The position numbers were made by a program, and so were the translations under genes. The notes below the pieces were generated by a model that worked only from the letters and a program-made list of their open reading frames with translations, was not told the DNA's origin and did no database searches. Of a stretch of 64,000 bases of DNA, positions 25,745 to 34,903 are shown piece by piece (the first letter of the stretch is position 1; each line of letters starts with the position of its first letter). Location: positions 744,001 to 808,000 of the forward strand of contig CAVSES010000002.1 in NCBI GenBank assembly GCA_963727045.1, given 5' to 3'. The stretch comes from Bog-1198 sp963727045. Lineage in GTDB: Bacteria; Pseudomonadota; Gammaproteobacteria; Steroidobacterales; Steroidobacteraceae.

Positions 25745-26116
25745 TCATTCTTGCAGCGCCTCGAGATACAGTTGCAGCGCGCCTGCCGTGAACTCGCGCG
25801 CCTCCTGCTCATATCGATTCTGGTGGTAGCCCCCCCGGGCGAATTCCGCGAGATACCGCCAACGAGTCAGGTATCCGGTGCTCCACTGACACAACACGTG
25901 ATAATACTCGTGCAGGACGAGTTCCGGGCTGGCCACGAATTCGGAGCCGCTCATCGTGAGCAGAATGCGGTTGGGGCGGGTGGTCGCGGACATGCCGCGA
26001 TGAAGCCTTGCATAGTGCGAGTGCTCGATCACGATCACACGATCCACTGGTTCCTCGAAAACTCGCTCGAGCGCCGCGGCGACCGGTCGGGGAAGCAGAT
26101 ATCGGCGTCCGATCAT
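25745..26116 (-). CDS. Small putative metal-binding (HEXXH) protein
   Basis: The 123-residue protein contains LVLHEYYHVL (an HEXXH motif near residues 70-74) and, about 30 residues later, a conserved EQEAREF, which could supply the third ligand as in gluzincin peptidases. There is no signal peptide, and it is far smaller than known peptidase families, so it could be a minimal or inactive relative. It is immediately upstream of the exported esterase. The function is inferred only from the motif. Confidence 0.65.
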   Translation of the reverse strand: MIGRRYLLPRPVAAALERVFEEPVDRVIVIEHSHYARLHRGMSATTRPNRILLTMSGSEFVASPELVLHEYYHVLCQWSTGYLTRWRYLAEFARGGYHQNRYEQEAREFTAGALQLYLEALQE

Positions 26117-26420
26117 TCAACCCACACTCACTGCCAGTTGCCCATCAGAATGAAGGGGGCTCATCTTGCACCAGAGAGAAGGCAACCGGGGAATTGACCC
26201 AGGTATCCGACGATGCGCTCTCTTTGCGCCGCTTCCCTTGAGAAAAAATTCGCGCGGCATTTGACAATAAGTCCGAATCAAGTCGCGCTTGACCGTTGAC
26301 CTCGGCTGTGTGCGGATGTACCGTCAAGCACATCGCGCTCCATTGAACCGAGACCGCCTTAGCACAACGGAGGTGCCGGCTTCAGGTGCGCCGAAATCAA
26401 TAAAATTTTAGGGGATAACA
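26117..26420. other. Intergenic region upstream of the sedolisin gene
   Basis: No convincing gene is seen in these 304 bases between two divergent genes. TTGACA occurs at 26261, but no -10 follows at the right distance. The promoter for the protease gene is probably in the last 150 bases, where base composition becomes A/T-richer. Confidence 0.4.
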
Positions 26421-28472
26421 ATGCCTAGCCGTAAATCCAAGCACAGTACTGGACTGTTTCTGGCGGCCGCCGCGAGCATGGTATCGCTCGCTCATGCGGC
26501 CACTGTCGCAAACGGCGCGTCCGCGCTCACGTCTCGCGCCACGGACTTGGGTCCGGTGAGCCGGTCGAGTCCCGTCCAAATCACCGTTTGGCTCAAGCCG
26601 CACGACAATGCCGGACTTGAGCAGACGCTCTCGGCACAGCGCGATGGCAGCGCGGCGTGGCTGACCGAAGATCAGATACAGGCGCGCTTCGCCCCGGCGC
26701 CGGGCGACGTTGCGGCCGTAAGCAGTTTCCTCAAGTCGGAGGGACTCACCGTCACCGGCGTGGGACCGCACAACCTTTTCGTCAAGGCCGAAGGCTCGGC
26801 GGCGATCGTTCAATCGGCCTTCAAGGTCGAGATGCATCAGTACAGCCTCCAGGGCAAGACTTTCCGCGCGAATACCGCGAATCCGACGTTGCCGGACCGA
26901 CTCGCTCCGCTCGTCGCCTCGATCGGCGGCTTGAGCGATCATGGCGCGAACCCGAATGTCGTGCGTCCTGCGACCCATGTGCGAGCGACACACGGCGGCA
27001 CGCACCCCTCCGATGCAGAGGGCGCGAAGCCAAAGCCGATCCGGATCGACGCCAAGGCGAACGGCCTGGTGTTCTCGGCGCAGTGCTTTTACCCTCCGAC
27101 CTCGGTCTCGTTCACCGGCAACGGTGCGTCGGCAACGTACGAAGGAAATCGCTACGGCGCGGACATCAACAACCAAGCAGACGGAACCGTGGGTCCCTGC
27201 GGCTATCAGCCGAGCGATTTGCAGACCGCCTACAATATGAATCCGCTGTACCGGGTCGGCCTCGATGGCACGGGTGTAACGATCGCCATCACCGACGCCT
27301 ACGGCTCGACGACCGTCCAGCAGGATCTTGCCCTCTTTTCAGCGGTCATGGGTCTGCCGGCGCCGCAACTCACGATCATCGGCACACCGACCGAATCGGG
27401 CTTCTCCGGCACCGTCAATTCGGGCTGGGCTGATGAAACCACCCTCGATGTGGAATGGGTTCATTCGATTGCGCCAGGCGCCAAGATCCTCCTCGTCGTT
27501 GCGCCGACCAATTCTTTCGACGACTTGTTCAACGCCATCTTGACGGCGTCGGCACAGCCGGGGGTCGTCTCCATCTCGAACAGCTGGTCCGGACCGGAGT
27601 CGCAAACGGACATTCCGACGCGCAGTGCCGGCGATGCGGTGTTGAAGCTGGCCAATGCCAAGGGACAGTCCGTCAACTTCGCCACCGGCGATGAGGGCAA
27701 CGAGACCTTCGACTTGGGCTACGCGGATGTGAACTATCCCGCCAGCTCGCCTTATGCGACCGGTGTGGGCGGCGTCAGCGTGGGATTGAACAGCCGGGGG
27801 CAGATCAATTTCCAGACGAGCTGGGGCAACAACCTCACGGAGATCGCCGACACCATCGCCCTCGGCAGTCCGCCGATCGACTCGCCGTTCAACGAGGGCT
27901 TCGTATTTGGAGGAGGAGGCGGCACCAGCAATGTCTACCCCCTGCCCGGCTTCCAACGCAGCCTCGGCGGAAACCGCCGCCTGGTTCCGGATATTTCATG
28001 GACGGCTGATCCGTACACGGGGGTTGAAATCATCGAAACCGAGGATTCCGCAGGCGACCAGTTCATCTTGACGATTGGCGGCACCAGTCTGGCGACGCCG
28101 ATGTTCTCGGCCCTGTGGGGCATTGCCGCGCAAAATGCACATCACCCGCTCGGACAAGCGGCTCCCCGCTTGTACAACCTGCCGGACGGCGCGATCACGG
28201 ACGTCAGAACGACGCCCACCTCGCAAAACAATGTGACGGGTGTGCTTAACGATTCATTTGGAACGCAACAGCTGACCTCTTGGGATCTTGCCTTGCCCCT
28301 CCAAGGCCAGCCAACGTTCTACAGCGCGCTCTATAACAGCCCCTATTCCACGCGGTGGTTCGTGATTACCTTCGGCACCGACTCCACGCTGCAGGCGGGA
28401 CCGGGTTGGGATCCGGCCACGGGTTTGGGCACGCCAAACGGATGGAACTTTGTCCAGTCGTTCAGGCGCTAG
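26421..28472 (+). CDS. Sedolisin-type protease (peptidase S53), exported pro-enzyme
   Basis: Length is 683 residues. A signal peptide (cleavage after AHA, about residue 26) is followed by a pro-kumamolisin activation domain (about 45-190), an insertion, and the S53 catalytic domain. Catalytic Glu339 and Asp343 are in ADETTLDVEW, and Ser556 is in GGTSLATP; the FATGDEG segment supplies the oxyanion Asp. All are intact. Sedolisins are typically acid-active serine-carboxyl proteases secreted for protein degradation. AGGGG lies 6-7 bases before the ATG. It stands as a single-gene unit closed by the hairpin at 28488. Confidence 0.95.
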   Translation: MPSRKSKHSTGLFLAAAASMVSLAHAATVANGASALTSRATDLGPVSRSSPVQITVWLKPHDNAGLEQTLSAQRDGSAAWLTEDQIQARFAPAPGDVAAVSSFLKSEGLTVTGVGPHNLFVKAEGSAAIVQSAFKVEMHQYSLQGKTFRANTANPTLPDRLAPLVASIGGLSDHGANPNVVRPATHVRATHGGTHPSDAEGAKPKPIRIDAKANGLVFSAQCFYPPTSVSFTGNGASATYEGNRYGADINNQADGTVGPCGYQPSDLQTAYNMNPLYRVGLDGTGVTIAITDAYGSTTVQQDLALFSAVMGLPAPQLTIIGTPTESGFSGTVNSGWADETTLDVEWVHSIAPGAKILLVVAPTNSFDDLFNAILTASAQPGVVSISNSWSGPESQTDIPTRSAGDAVLKLANAKGQSVNFATGDEGNETFDLGYADVNYPASSPYATGVGGVSVGLNSRGQINFQTSWGNNLTEIADTIALGSPPIDSPFNEGFVFGGGGGTSNVYPLPGFQRSLGGNRRLVPDISWTADPYTGVEIIETEDSAGDQFILTIGGTSLATPMFSALWGIAAQNAHHPLGQAAPRLYNLPDGAITDVRTTPTSQNNVTGVLNDSFGTQQLTSWDLALPLQGQPTFYSALYNSPYSTRWFVITFGTDSTLQAGPGWDPATGLGTPNGWNFVQSFRR

Positions 28473-28487
28473 TTTCAGCTGACAATC

Positions 28488-28529
28488 CGCCGTTCGCGCA
28501 CCGATGACCGCATCGGTGCGCGAACGGCG
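28488..28529. terminator. Strong hairpin terminator between convergent genes
   Basis: A perfect 19-bp inverted repeat (arms 28488-28506 and 28511-28529) has a 4-base loop ACCG. It lies 16 bases after the sedolisin stop and 28 bases from the stop of the opposing small gene. There is no long T tract on the right side, so termination may be partly Rho-assisted. Its position suggests it serves both directions. Confidence 0.75.
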
Positions 28530-28557
28530 CTGATGAGATTTGAATGCCTCGTGACGG

Positions 28558-28764
28558 CTATTGCTTTCGCGATTCCCGGCTTTCGAGCAGAGCCTGAATA
28601 CGGCTGAGCGAGGTCATGTAACGCTCGGTCAGCGCTCGCGCCTCCTCGTCGTCAACCCCTTCCGCCAGAACATTTGCCAGGGTGTCGATTGCGACTCGCA
28701 CCGTCATCGACTCTGCGTCGGTCAGTTTCACGCCGCTTATCGTAATTTCAGCTTCATCTTGCAT
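28558..28764 (-). CDS. Small hypothetical protein
   Basis: The product is 68 residues from ATG 28764, with GGAGA 5 bases before it; the upstream extension to 28950 has no signal. The acidic N-terminal half reads EAEITISGVKLTDAESMTVRVA, followed by a long amphipathic helix that includes ERYMTSLSRI. It looks like a small soluble helical protein. The function is unknown. Confidence 0.65.
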   Translation of the reverse strand: MQDEAEITISGVKLTDAESMTVRVAIDTLANVLAEGVDDEEARALTERYMTSLSRIQALLESRESRKQ

Positions 28765-28963
28765 GGCATCTCCACACGCCGTGAACGTCCATTGGCTGAC
28801 GTTACATGATATATGCGTGACTGCATGCGGAGATTTCATGAATACTCCGCGCCTCAAGCCCCAAAGCCGGCGCAGACGAAGCCTCTTGCGCGTCGAATCC
28901 GGAGGCAACCCAAGGCCATAGAATGCACAATACAATGGGGCGCCGATCACACGAGCGACTCGA

Positions 28964-29554
28964 ATGAACGACCGAATACTGGTGCTTTATGGATCCTACC
29001 GTACAGATCGGATGGGTATCCGGCTCGCCGATTTCATCGTCGACAATCTTCGCGCGCGCGGTGAGTCCCCGGAGCTCATCGATGCCAAAGCCGTCGGCTT
29101 GCCGATGTTGGATCGAATGTACAAGGAGTATCCGAAAGGCGCTGCGCCCGTCCCGATGGAAGCTCTGGTGTCGAAGATTCGCGCGGCCGATGCCTTCATC
29201 TTCGTTGTTGGCGAATACAATTGGGGAATGCAACCGGGTTTGAAGAACCTCACCGATCATTTTCTCGAGGAGTGGTTTTGGCGCCCTGCTGCAATCGCCA
29301 GCTACTCCGCAGGACGCTTGGCCGGAGCCAGGTCTAATTTCGTATGGCACGGGACCCTCACGGAGATGGGCATGCCCGTGATTTCCAGCACCCTGACCGT
29401 CGGGCCGATTGCCCAGATCCTGGATGCCAACGGCGCGCCCATCGGCGACGCCGGAGCCGCACTTCAAGGAGCATTTCCACGATTTGCCGACGATCTGGCC
29501 TGGTGGACCGAGGCTGCGCGAAACATGCGCGCCCGCAAGGCGCCTCCCTACTGA
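28964..29554 (+). CDS. NAD(P)H-dependent FMN reductase family protein
   Basis: This flavodoxin-like protein has 196 residues. The phosphate-binding loop is LYGSYRTDRMG (8-18), and the flavin-contacting motif GEYNWGMQPGLKN lies near 86-98, a variant of the usual PEYN-x-S-x-P-G-x-LKN. Such enzymes reduce FMN, quinones or azo compounds with NAD(P)H. It is cytoplasmic and not linked to the neighbouring genes by short spacing on either side. Confidence in the family is high; the substrate cannot be told. Confidence 0.93.
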   Translation: MNDRILVLYGSYRTDRMGIRLADFIVDNLRARGESPELIDAKAVGLPMLDRMYKEYPKGAAPVPMEALVSKIRAADAFIFVVGEYNWGMQPGLKNLTDHFLEEWFWRPAAIASYSAGRLAGARSNFVWHGTLTEMGMPVISSTLTVGPIAQILDANGAPIGDAGAALQGAFPRFADDLAWWTEAARNMRARKAPPY

Positions 29555-29650
29555 AACTTTTGCACGCGCGCGTCCGCGGACCGGCACTGTCCCTGGCGGA
29601 TTGCCGCGCCGCAAGGTGCATCTCGACCTTGATCGCCGAATAATCCACCC

Positions 29651-29839
29651 ATGGCCAAGATTGCCGTCTACCGATACTTTTGGCGCGATGAGCAAACGGG
29701 CGAAAATCGCGAGAGCCCCCAGTTTGCCACGCTGAAGGCGATCAATCTGCATGCGGGCAGAAACATCGAAGACTCGCGGCGCATCGTCGATGACAGCGAC
29801 ATCGACGAGAAGGGATTTTTAAAAAACACCAAACGTTAA
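29651..29839 (+). CDS. Small hypothetical protein
   Basis: This small protein has 62 residues and is charged throughout, with YRYFWRDEQTGE near the start and an acidic IVDDSDIDEKGF near the end. The composition resembles small conserved proteobacterial proteins of about 60 residues, but I cannot name a family. No strong ribosome site is seen. It could be translated from a message running on from the flavin reductase gene, which ends 96 bases upstream. Confidence 0.5.
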   Translation: MAKIAVYRYFWRDEQTGENRESPQFATLKAINLHAGRNIEDSRRIVDDSDIDEKGFLKNTKR

Positions 29840-29858
29840 CGGCAGCGGGTCTGCACCC

Positions 29859-30182
29859 TTAACTTTGGGTTGCGTAGCGATTCGGCTGACCCGGCTGCAA
29901 GCACCAGATGATGAGAAGTATCCAACCCACCAGCGGTACGAAATACAGGAGCTGCCACCACCCGCTTCGATCGGTGTCGTGCAGCCGCCGTGCGGCGACT
30001 GCGAGGCTGGGGAGAAAAGTCGCCAACGAAAAAACCGCCGACAGTTGATAGCTCACCGTCCGGAGCGCCGCCGTCGCGACCAATGTGAACAAGAACCACC
30101 ACCAAAACTCCGGCCGTCCCGCACAGCCGTCGAAATCCACATATTTGACGAAGCAGATTTTTATCGCATCGAGGAACGTCAT
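29859..30182 (-). CDS. DUF805 family membrane protein
   Basis: The protein has 107 residues from ATG 30182, with CGGAGA 5 bases upstream. It has three to four hydrophobic helices. The typical DUF805 features are there: the F-x-G-(C)-AGRPEFWWW motif near the start, the RRLHDTDRSGWWQLL loop in the middle, and the final CLQPGQPNRY. The family is an inner-membrane protein of unknown function. It follows the acyl-CoA synthetase gene by 61 bases on the same strand. Confidence 0.92.
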   Translation of the reverse strand: MTFLDAIKICFVKYVDFDGCAGRPEFWWWFLFTLVATAALRTVSYQLSAVFSLATFLPSLAVAARRLHDTDRSGWWQLLYFVPLVGWILLIIWCLQPGQPNRYATQS

Positions 30183-30243
30183 GTCGTCTCCGAAACGCCT
30201 GGACCCTCCCGGGCCGGGTTCAATCATTTCTCATCCCACCCCA

Positions 30244-31938
30244 TCATTTCTCGTGCCACACGACAGCTTTGCCCATGCGGCTCCATGCTTCGTAGTATCG
30301 GGCAAAGAGGTCTTCGATGCGATTGCGCTTGACCTTCATTGTCGGCGTTATCAAATCATTGTCAACGGTCCACGCCTCGGTCATCACGACCAGACAGCCC
30401 AGCCGCTCATGTGGATCCAGGTCCGCATTGATTCCGTTCAGGTGCTCGGTGAGCGAGGTCTCGAGTTGGACGCGGTTGGCGGGATCTGAAATCCTCTTCA
30501 GCGCATTGTCATTGAGCATCATCAGCGCGATCGGCTGCTTGAGGTTGGCGCCCGTCACGCAGCATGCTTCGACCGCCGCGTGCATCACGAGCCTGTCCTC
30601 GATGGGTGCGGGTGCGACATACTTCCCCTTGCTGGTCTTGAACAGGTCCTTCACGCGCCCGGTGATCTTCAAGTTCCCGGCGCCGTCCATGGCGCCCCGG
30701 TCGCCGGTATGCAGCCAGCCGTCCTCCGTGAACGCCTGCTTCGTCAGCTCGGGTTGCTTGTAGTAGCCGAGCATCGTTGCAGGACTCCTGACCTGGATTT
30801 CGTCGTTTGTGGCGTCGAGGCGGCACTCCACCCCATCATAGGTCTGTCCCACTGTGCCAAGCGCAGGCGTCCCGGGCACCGTCATGTGGCTGGCAGCCAG
30901 ATTCTCGGTCATACCATAGCCTTCGCCGACGTTGAGGCCAAGTTTGCCATACCAGCGCAGCAGTTCCGGGGGCATTGGCGCCGCGCCGCCCACCGCGAAT
31001 GTGCACTCATCAAGGCCGAGTGCGGCGAGGATTTTCCGTCTGACGATTCCCCTGACCACGGGCAGCTTCAACAGCCAATCGAGTTTGGCGGCCGGCATCC
31101 GTTCCAATACACCCTGCTGGAACTTGACCCACAGACGCGGCACCGAAAAGAACACAGTCGGCCGGGCGCGCTTGAGGTCGGCCGCGAAGGTTGAGAGGCT
31201 CTCGGCGAAGTACACATGCATGCCGCTCTCGAGCTGGCCAAATTCGATGAGCGCGCGCTCGACCACGTGGGCCAACGGCAGGTACGAGAGCATGCGCGTG
31301 CTGCCATTCAACGGCACGCGCCTCATTGCCGTCTGCACCGCCCATGCAAACGCGGCGAAACAGTGCATCACGCCCTTCGGCGCCCCCGTGGTGCCCGACG
31401 TATAGATGATGGTCGCGAGTTCGTGGCCGGGACGCACGGGCTCGCCCGTGACGGGTGACGTCCGGGCGACGATGTCATCCCACTGTGGCTGGCTCTTCTT
31501 CACCTCTTCGGGAGACAGTGGATGACCGATGCACGCCAAGCCCATGGGCACGCCCGCCTTCATGTGCTCCCAACCGTCGAGCTTGCCGAGGAAGATCAGC
31601 TTCGACTCGCTGTGCTCCAGAATCCGCCCGATCGTATCCGGCGCGAGGGTCGGGTAAAGCGGTACCGAGACGCCGCCCGCGAGCCAGATGGCGAAATCGC
31701 TCATCAGCCAATGGGCGGTATTCTTTGAAAATATGGCGACGCGGTCGCCCCGTTGTATGCCCACACTCTGCAGATGCGCGGCCATTCGGCGCGACTGGTC
31801 AAGAATCTCGCCCCAGGTGTAGTTCCGCACTTCACCCGAGCCCGTTGGCTGCGTGAGCGCCACCCGATTGGGCGCAGTCCTTTCCCAATGATAAAGACGC
31901 TGAATGCCCAGCTTGTCGTCGGCAATGATGGCACTCAT
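30244..31938 (-). CDS. Long-chain acyl-CoA synthetase / AMP-binding enzyme
   Basis: The 564-residue enzyme belongs to the adenylate-forming family. The P-loop motif IIYTSGTTGAPKG lies near 170-182, YGMTE near 330, and the TGD and GR-x-K (ITGRVKDLFKTSKGKY) motifs at 415-450, with the catalytic Lys in the C-terminal region. It would activate a carboxylic acid with ATP and transfer it to CoA, at the inner membrane face. The sequence resembles FadD/Faa-type long-chain enzymes rather than acetyl-CoA synthetase. It precedes DUF805 on the same strand. No other fatty-acid gene is nearby. Confidence 0.92.
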   Translation of the reverse strand: MSAIIADDKLGIQRLYHWERTAPNRVALTQPTGSGEVRNYTWGEILDQSRRMAAHLQSVGIQRGDRVAIFSKNTAHWLMSDFAIWLAGGVSVPLYPTLAPDTIGRILEHSESKLIFLGKLDGWEHMKAGVPMGLACIGHPLSPEEVKKSQPQWDDIVARTSPVTGEPVRPGHELATIIYTSGTTGAPKGVMHCFAAFAWAVQTAMRRVPLNGSTRMLSYLPLAHVVERALIEFGQLESGMHVYFAESLSTFAADLKRARPTVFFSVPRLWVKFQQGVLERMPAAKLDWLLKLPVVRGIVRRKILAALGLDECTFAVGGAAPMPPELLRWYGKLGLNVGEGYGMTENLAASHMTVPGTPALGTVGQTYDGVECRLDATNDEIQVRSPATMLGYYKQPELTKQAFTEDGWLHTGDRGAMDGAGNLKITGRVKDLFKTSKGKYVAPAPIEDRLVMHAAVEACCVTGANLKQPIALMMLNDNALKRISDPANRVQLETSLTEHLNGINADLDPHERLGCLVVMTEAWTVDNDLITPTMKVKRNRIEDLFARYYEAWSRMGKAVVWHEK

Positions 31939-32153
31939 CGTGCGCCCCCCTTCCTGTCTGCGGCGATGTTTCAGACATCGGCTGTTGGCGGTCAGAAATT
32001 GGGTCAGAGCGCCGCAACTCTTCGTTTCAACCCAAAGGCTAAGCCTTTGAGCGACTATTGCAATGCGTAGTTGTGTATCTGCGCCTGTGGGAAACGCGTA
32101 CCGACGAAGGTGGCTGCCAACATTGGGGGCTGACGCCCCCAGACTTCAAGCGC

Positions 32154-32420
32154 TCACCGGCCATCCCGAACGGCGCGTCCGCTGCCCGAAACGACCTTGG
32201 GGTGTCCCTCGCTCAAGCCGCTGGACACTTTGCCAGTGGTGTAGTCGATTTGCCACGCGAAAATCGTTGAACCGGTCCATGTGCTGGACGACCAGTACGT
32301 CACCCCGTAGACCGCAAAGACTGGATTGATACACCAAGGGCCGGCACCGCACCCCGGAGCTCCGGCGGGACCTGCGGCCCGTTGGCGCCGATGCAATTGC
32401 GACCAATCCGAAACGTGCTC
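32154..32420 (-). pseudogene. Remnant of a DUF1566 / Lcl-type C-terminal domain
   Basis: On the minus strand, INPVFAVYG, then YWSSSTWTGS, then AWQIDYTTGKVS and finally GRAVR occur in order. This is the signature of the DUF1566 (Legionella Lcl C-terminal) fold. Upstream sequence that should belong to it (NCIGANGPQVPP) is in another frame and there is no start codon, so the gene is broken. The rest of the 31939-32493 interval shows nothing else that I can support. Confidence 0.5.
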
Positions 32421-32493
32421 ATAATCGGCGGAGGCCAGTCGCGTTGCTTCATTGCTTCAGCACCAGCTTTGAGGCCATGAACATTTGTCGTGA

Positions 32494-32748
32494 ATGGAGG
32501 CTTGCGTGTCGCTTGGGGAATGGGCTTCGATCGCCAGTTTGATGTTGCTGAGCTTCCTGCGCCGGGCTGAAAACGTGTTCTTTCAGACCGAGATTCAACT
32601 GCTTCAGACCGAGCACTGGTCTGGCATCCGCGACAGCATCAAGGCAATAGTGGCTCCGCCGGGCGCGCGGGACTGCTGGAACGCAATCAAAAACCGCCTG
32701 AACCCCGAGTTTCGCGCCTTCATAGACACGCTTATCTCGCAGCAATAG
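32494..32748 (+). CDS. Hypothetical protein, possibly the 3' end of a larger gene
   Basis: The product is 84 residues. The sequence RRAENVFFQTEIQLLQTEHW, the following IKAIVAPPGARDCW and the ending NPEFRAFIDTLI resemble the C-terminal half of small membrane-anchored proteins of about 150 residues. A stop codon directly before the ATG and the lack of the usual N-terminal helix suggest truncation. GGAG-type ribosome sites are not evident. Confidence 0.45.
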   Translation: MEACVSLGEWASIASLMLLSFLRRAENVFFQTEIQLLQTEHWSGIRDSIKAIVAPPGARDCWNAIKNRLNPEFRAFIDTLISQQ

Positions 32749-32983
32749 GCCGCGAATCGACACGTTGGGCGCATTCATCCTCCCCTCAATCGGGTCGAAA
32801 TTGCCGGACACTCGCATGCGCAGTAAGACTCACAAGCTTCAGGGGAACCGCGGGCATCTCTCGACAAGAGCTGGGTCATTGCGCCATCCCGCCGCCCGAC
32901 GACTCCTTGGATTTGATGAGCCGGTTTCCGCCGATTTTGCGCGCCTACAAGTGAGGAGGCCTCCCCCCTGTGGCCGGTGAGAA

Positions 32984-33499
32984 ATGAACAACAATGCGGC
33001 GCTGGCTGCGTCGGCAGCGGCGCTAGTCGCGGCTGCCATCGCCGCCGTGGCCTGGTATCAGGGTAAGGCGGAGCTGGGCCAAATGCGGATTGGTGAGCTG
33101 AAGCCGATCGCGGTATTGGTGAAGGAAGATCAGGACATCTTGCTCGCCCTGCAAGCCAACCCTGTCAACGAGAAGGACTCCGGAATCCTGGAATCCTATC
33201 TCGCAGCGATTCGCCGGGACGGGGTTCCCAAGCATGCCGATATGAAGCAGCGGCTGGATCAGCTGGCGGAAAACAATGCGGCGATCGTTACGTTGATCAA
33301 AGCGTATGCACCGCAGGCAAAGACTCCCGCGTTTGCCGTAGAGGGCGATAAATTCCGCAATTACTCGTCCGCGTGGCGTGATCGCTGGAACTCTGTGATG
33401 GAACTGTTCATGGCGGGCGGCAACTATCCGGCGTCGGAAGTGCCGTTCCCGCAAAGCTTTGCGTCGGTGGTGGACGCGGAGATTGAGGCCGCAAAGTAG
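32984..33499 (+). CDS. Hypothetical protein with N-terminal membrane anchor
   Basis: The product has 171 residues. Residues 5-25 form an Ala-rich membrane helix or uncleaved signal, followed by a helical, mostly soluble domain (LKPIAVLVKEDQDILLAL, MKQRLDQLAENN, WRDRWNSVMELFMAGG). It is probably anchored in the inner membrane with the domain in the periplasm. No family is recognised. GTGAGAA lies immediately before the ATG. The next gene starts 47 bases after it, so they may be coexpressed. Confidence 0.65.
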   Translation: MNNNAALAASAAALVAAAIAAVAWYQGKAELGQMRIGELKPIAVLVKEDQDILLALQANPVNEKDSGILESYLAAIRRDGVPKHADMKQRLDQLAENNAAIVTLIKAYAPQAKTPAFAVEGDKFRNYSSAWRDRWNSVMELFMAGGNYPASEVPFPQSFASVVDAEIEAAK

Positions 33500-33546
33500 G
33501 TGGGGTGGCCAGCGAGGTGCTCATCATGGCTCGGGAGAGACGAAAC

Positions 33547-33957
33547 ATGGCGTTTGCGATCAAGGCTGAGGTTGGCGATCCGCGGGCGAAAACATTCACC
33601 TTCAATGCGCAAAAGACCATGTATGGCGGCAAGCTGATCGCGCAAGGCGACGCGGTTTTCGTGTTCGCGAGCGAGAACGAGGGAGGGCACGGACTCATCG
33701 CCCGCGGCATTGTCACCTCCGTAGAGGCGATCGCCAGGAAGCGCAACATCGCCCGGCAAACGCCGCGGGTGAGTCTTACCATCAGATGCACGGCGCGTGC
33801 GAAGCGACCGTTGGGGCGAGCCGAACTCAAGCACCTGACCGACTGGAAGGACGGCCGCCCGGGGACTGAGCTTAATTTCAAGTTCTACCGGCAGGCAACG
33901 AACAAGGTCGTCGGCATCTCCAACGATGCAGCGGACTTTCTCCGAGGATTTTTCTAG
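33547..33957 (+). CDS. Hypothetical protein, possibly EVE/PUA-like fold
   Basis: The predicted product is 136 residues from ATG 33547, which has GGGAGAGA 7 bases upstream; GTG 33505 or ATG 33526 would extend it. The pattern GGKLIAQGDAVFVFASENEGGHGLIARGIV is seen as an alternation of strands around a short loop (I give only its start and end), which resembles the EVE/PUA-like beta-barrel that binds modified bases. This is a fold impression, not a family match. The remainder is basic (RARCTARAKRPLG-type). Confidence 0.55.
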   Translation: MAFAIKAEVGDPRAKTFTFNAQKTMYGGKLIAQGDAVFVFASENEGGHGLIARGIVTSVEAIARKRNIARQTPRVSLTIRCTARAKRPLGRAELKHLTDWKDGRPGTELNFKFYRQATNKVVGISNDAADFLRGFF

Positions 33958-34117
33958 CCGGCGAAGAACCATTGAAACCCGAAACAGAACGAGGCCGCGC
34001 CCCCCATGGGCTCATCTCTGGGACGACGCAATACTCTGATCCGGAGAGCCACGATGGCTGCGCTCGACGCGGCACTCCTGCGTGGATTCATTGTAAAGTG
34101 GACCTACCGTTGTGGCT

Positions 34118-34897
34118 TCAGGCCCGGGACTTTCCGACCGACAGCGAGGCCGCGATCAGCCACGCAGATCCGATCAAGGCGAAGTTGATTGCGTTCTCCG
34201 CCCAATTGATGTGAGCATGCGGATCGATGAAGATCGTGGGTGCATGCACCAGGATGCCGAACACGACGAACATTGCGGTCAGCAGCATGGCGGCCTTTCG
34301 TGCATGGAAACCGGAAAGAATCGCGATGCCGGCCGCAAAATGTCCCGCTGCAGTGACGTACACCCAAAAATTTTGGCCGGGCGGCAGCCACGCGGGCACC
34401 AGCTTGGCCGTGTAGGCAAGATAGACGAGGTGTGCCAAGCCAAACACAATGAGACAGACGCCAAAGATTAGGCGGCCGGTTTTCGATAGACGCTCGGAGG
34501 TTGCCGGTTCGAGCCGGGCGCAGTATGCGTAAGCGATGAGTCCCCCTGCCGCGAGTGCCGATTGTTCTGCGACTCCGTACCACGTGACGAACACGGATGG
34601 TTGTGCAACGGCACGGGGAATGTATAGCAGTATGACTCCCAGACTGTAGAGCACGGTGAGGGCCAAAGCACCGCGACCCGCGGTGCGCCGCCATTGGATG
34701 GCCAAGCCCGCGAGCAGTGGGGCGAGGGCCACCGCGTACGCCAAGGGAGTGCGCCCGGGAACGCCATTCGGCTCCGGCTGCCACACGGCCGCGAAATCTC
34801 CCCACACGAAGCCCACCAGCCCCAGGGCGATCGCTGCCAGGCCATAGATGCGGACGCCGATGTGCTGCGCAAATATCCTATCCAGGATGGATGGCAC
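34118..34897 (-). CDS. DoxX-like integral membrane protein
   Basis: The 259-residue protein has about seven hydrophobic helices. The segment LVPAWLPPGQNFWVYVTAAG and the following AGIAILSG, near residues 165-195, match DoxX-like membrane proteins. It follows the XRE regulator gene by 6 bases on the same strand, so the two form an operon. The biochemical function of this branch is unknown. Confidence 0.8.
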   Translation of the reverse strand: MPSILDRIFAQHIGVRIYGLAAIALGLVGFVWGDFAAVWQPEPNGVPGRTPLAYAVALAPLLAGLAIQWRRTAGRGALALTVLYSLGVILLYIPRAVAQPSVFVTWYGVAEQSALAAGGLIAYAYCARLEPATSERLSKTGRLIFGVCLIVFGLAHLVYLAYTAKLVPAWLPPGQNFWVYVTAAGHFAAGIAILSGFHARKAAMLLTAMFVVFGILVHAPTIFIDPHAHINWAENAINFALIGSAWLIAASLSVGKSRA

Positions 34898-34903
34898 TGG
34901 GTG

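Noticed and set aside
26145..26333. 62-codon open frame in the intergenic region before the sedolisin gene
   Set aside because: No ribosome site, no recognisable sequence, and it would lie within the promoter region.
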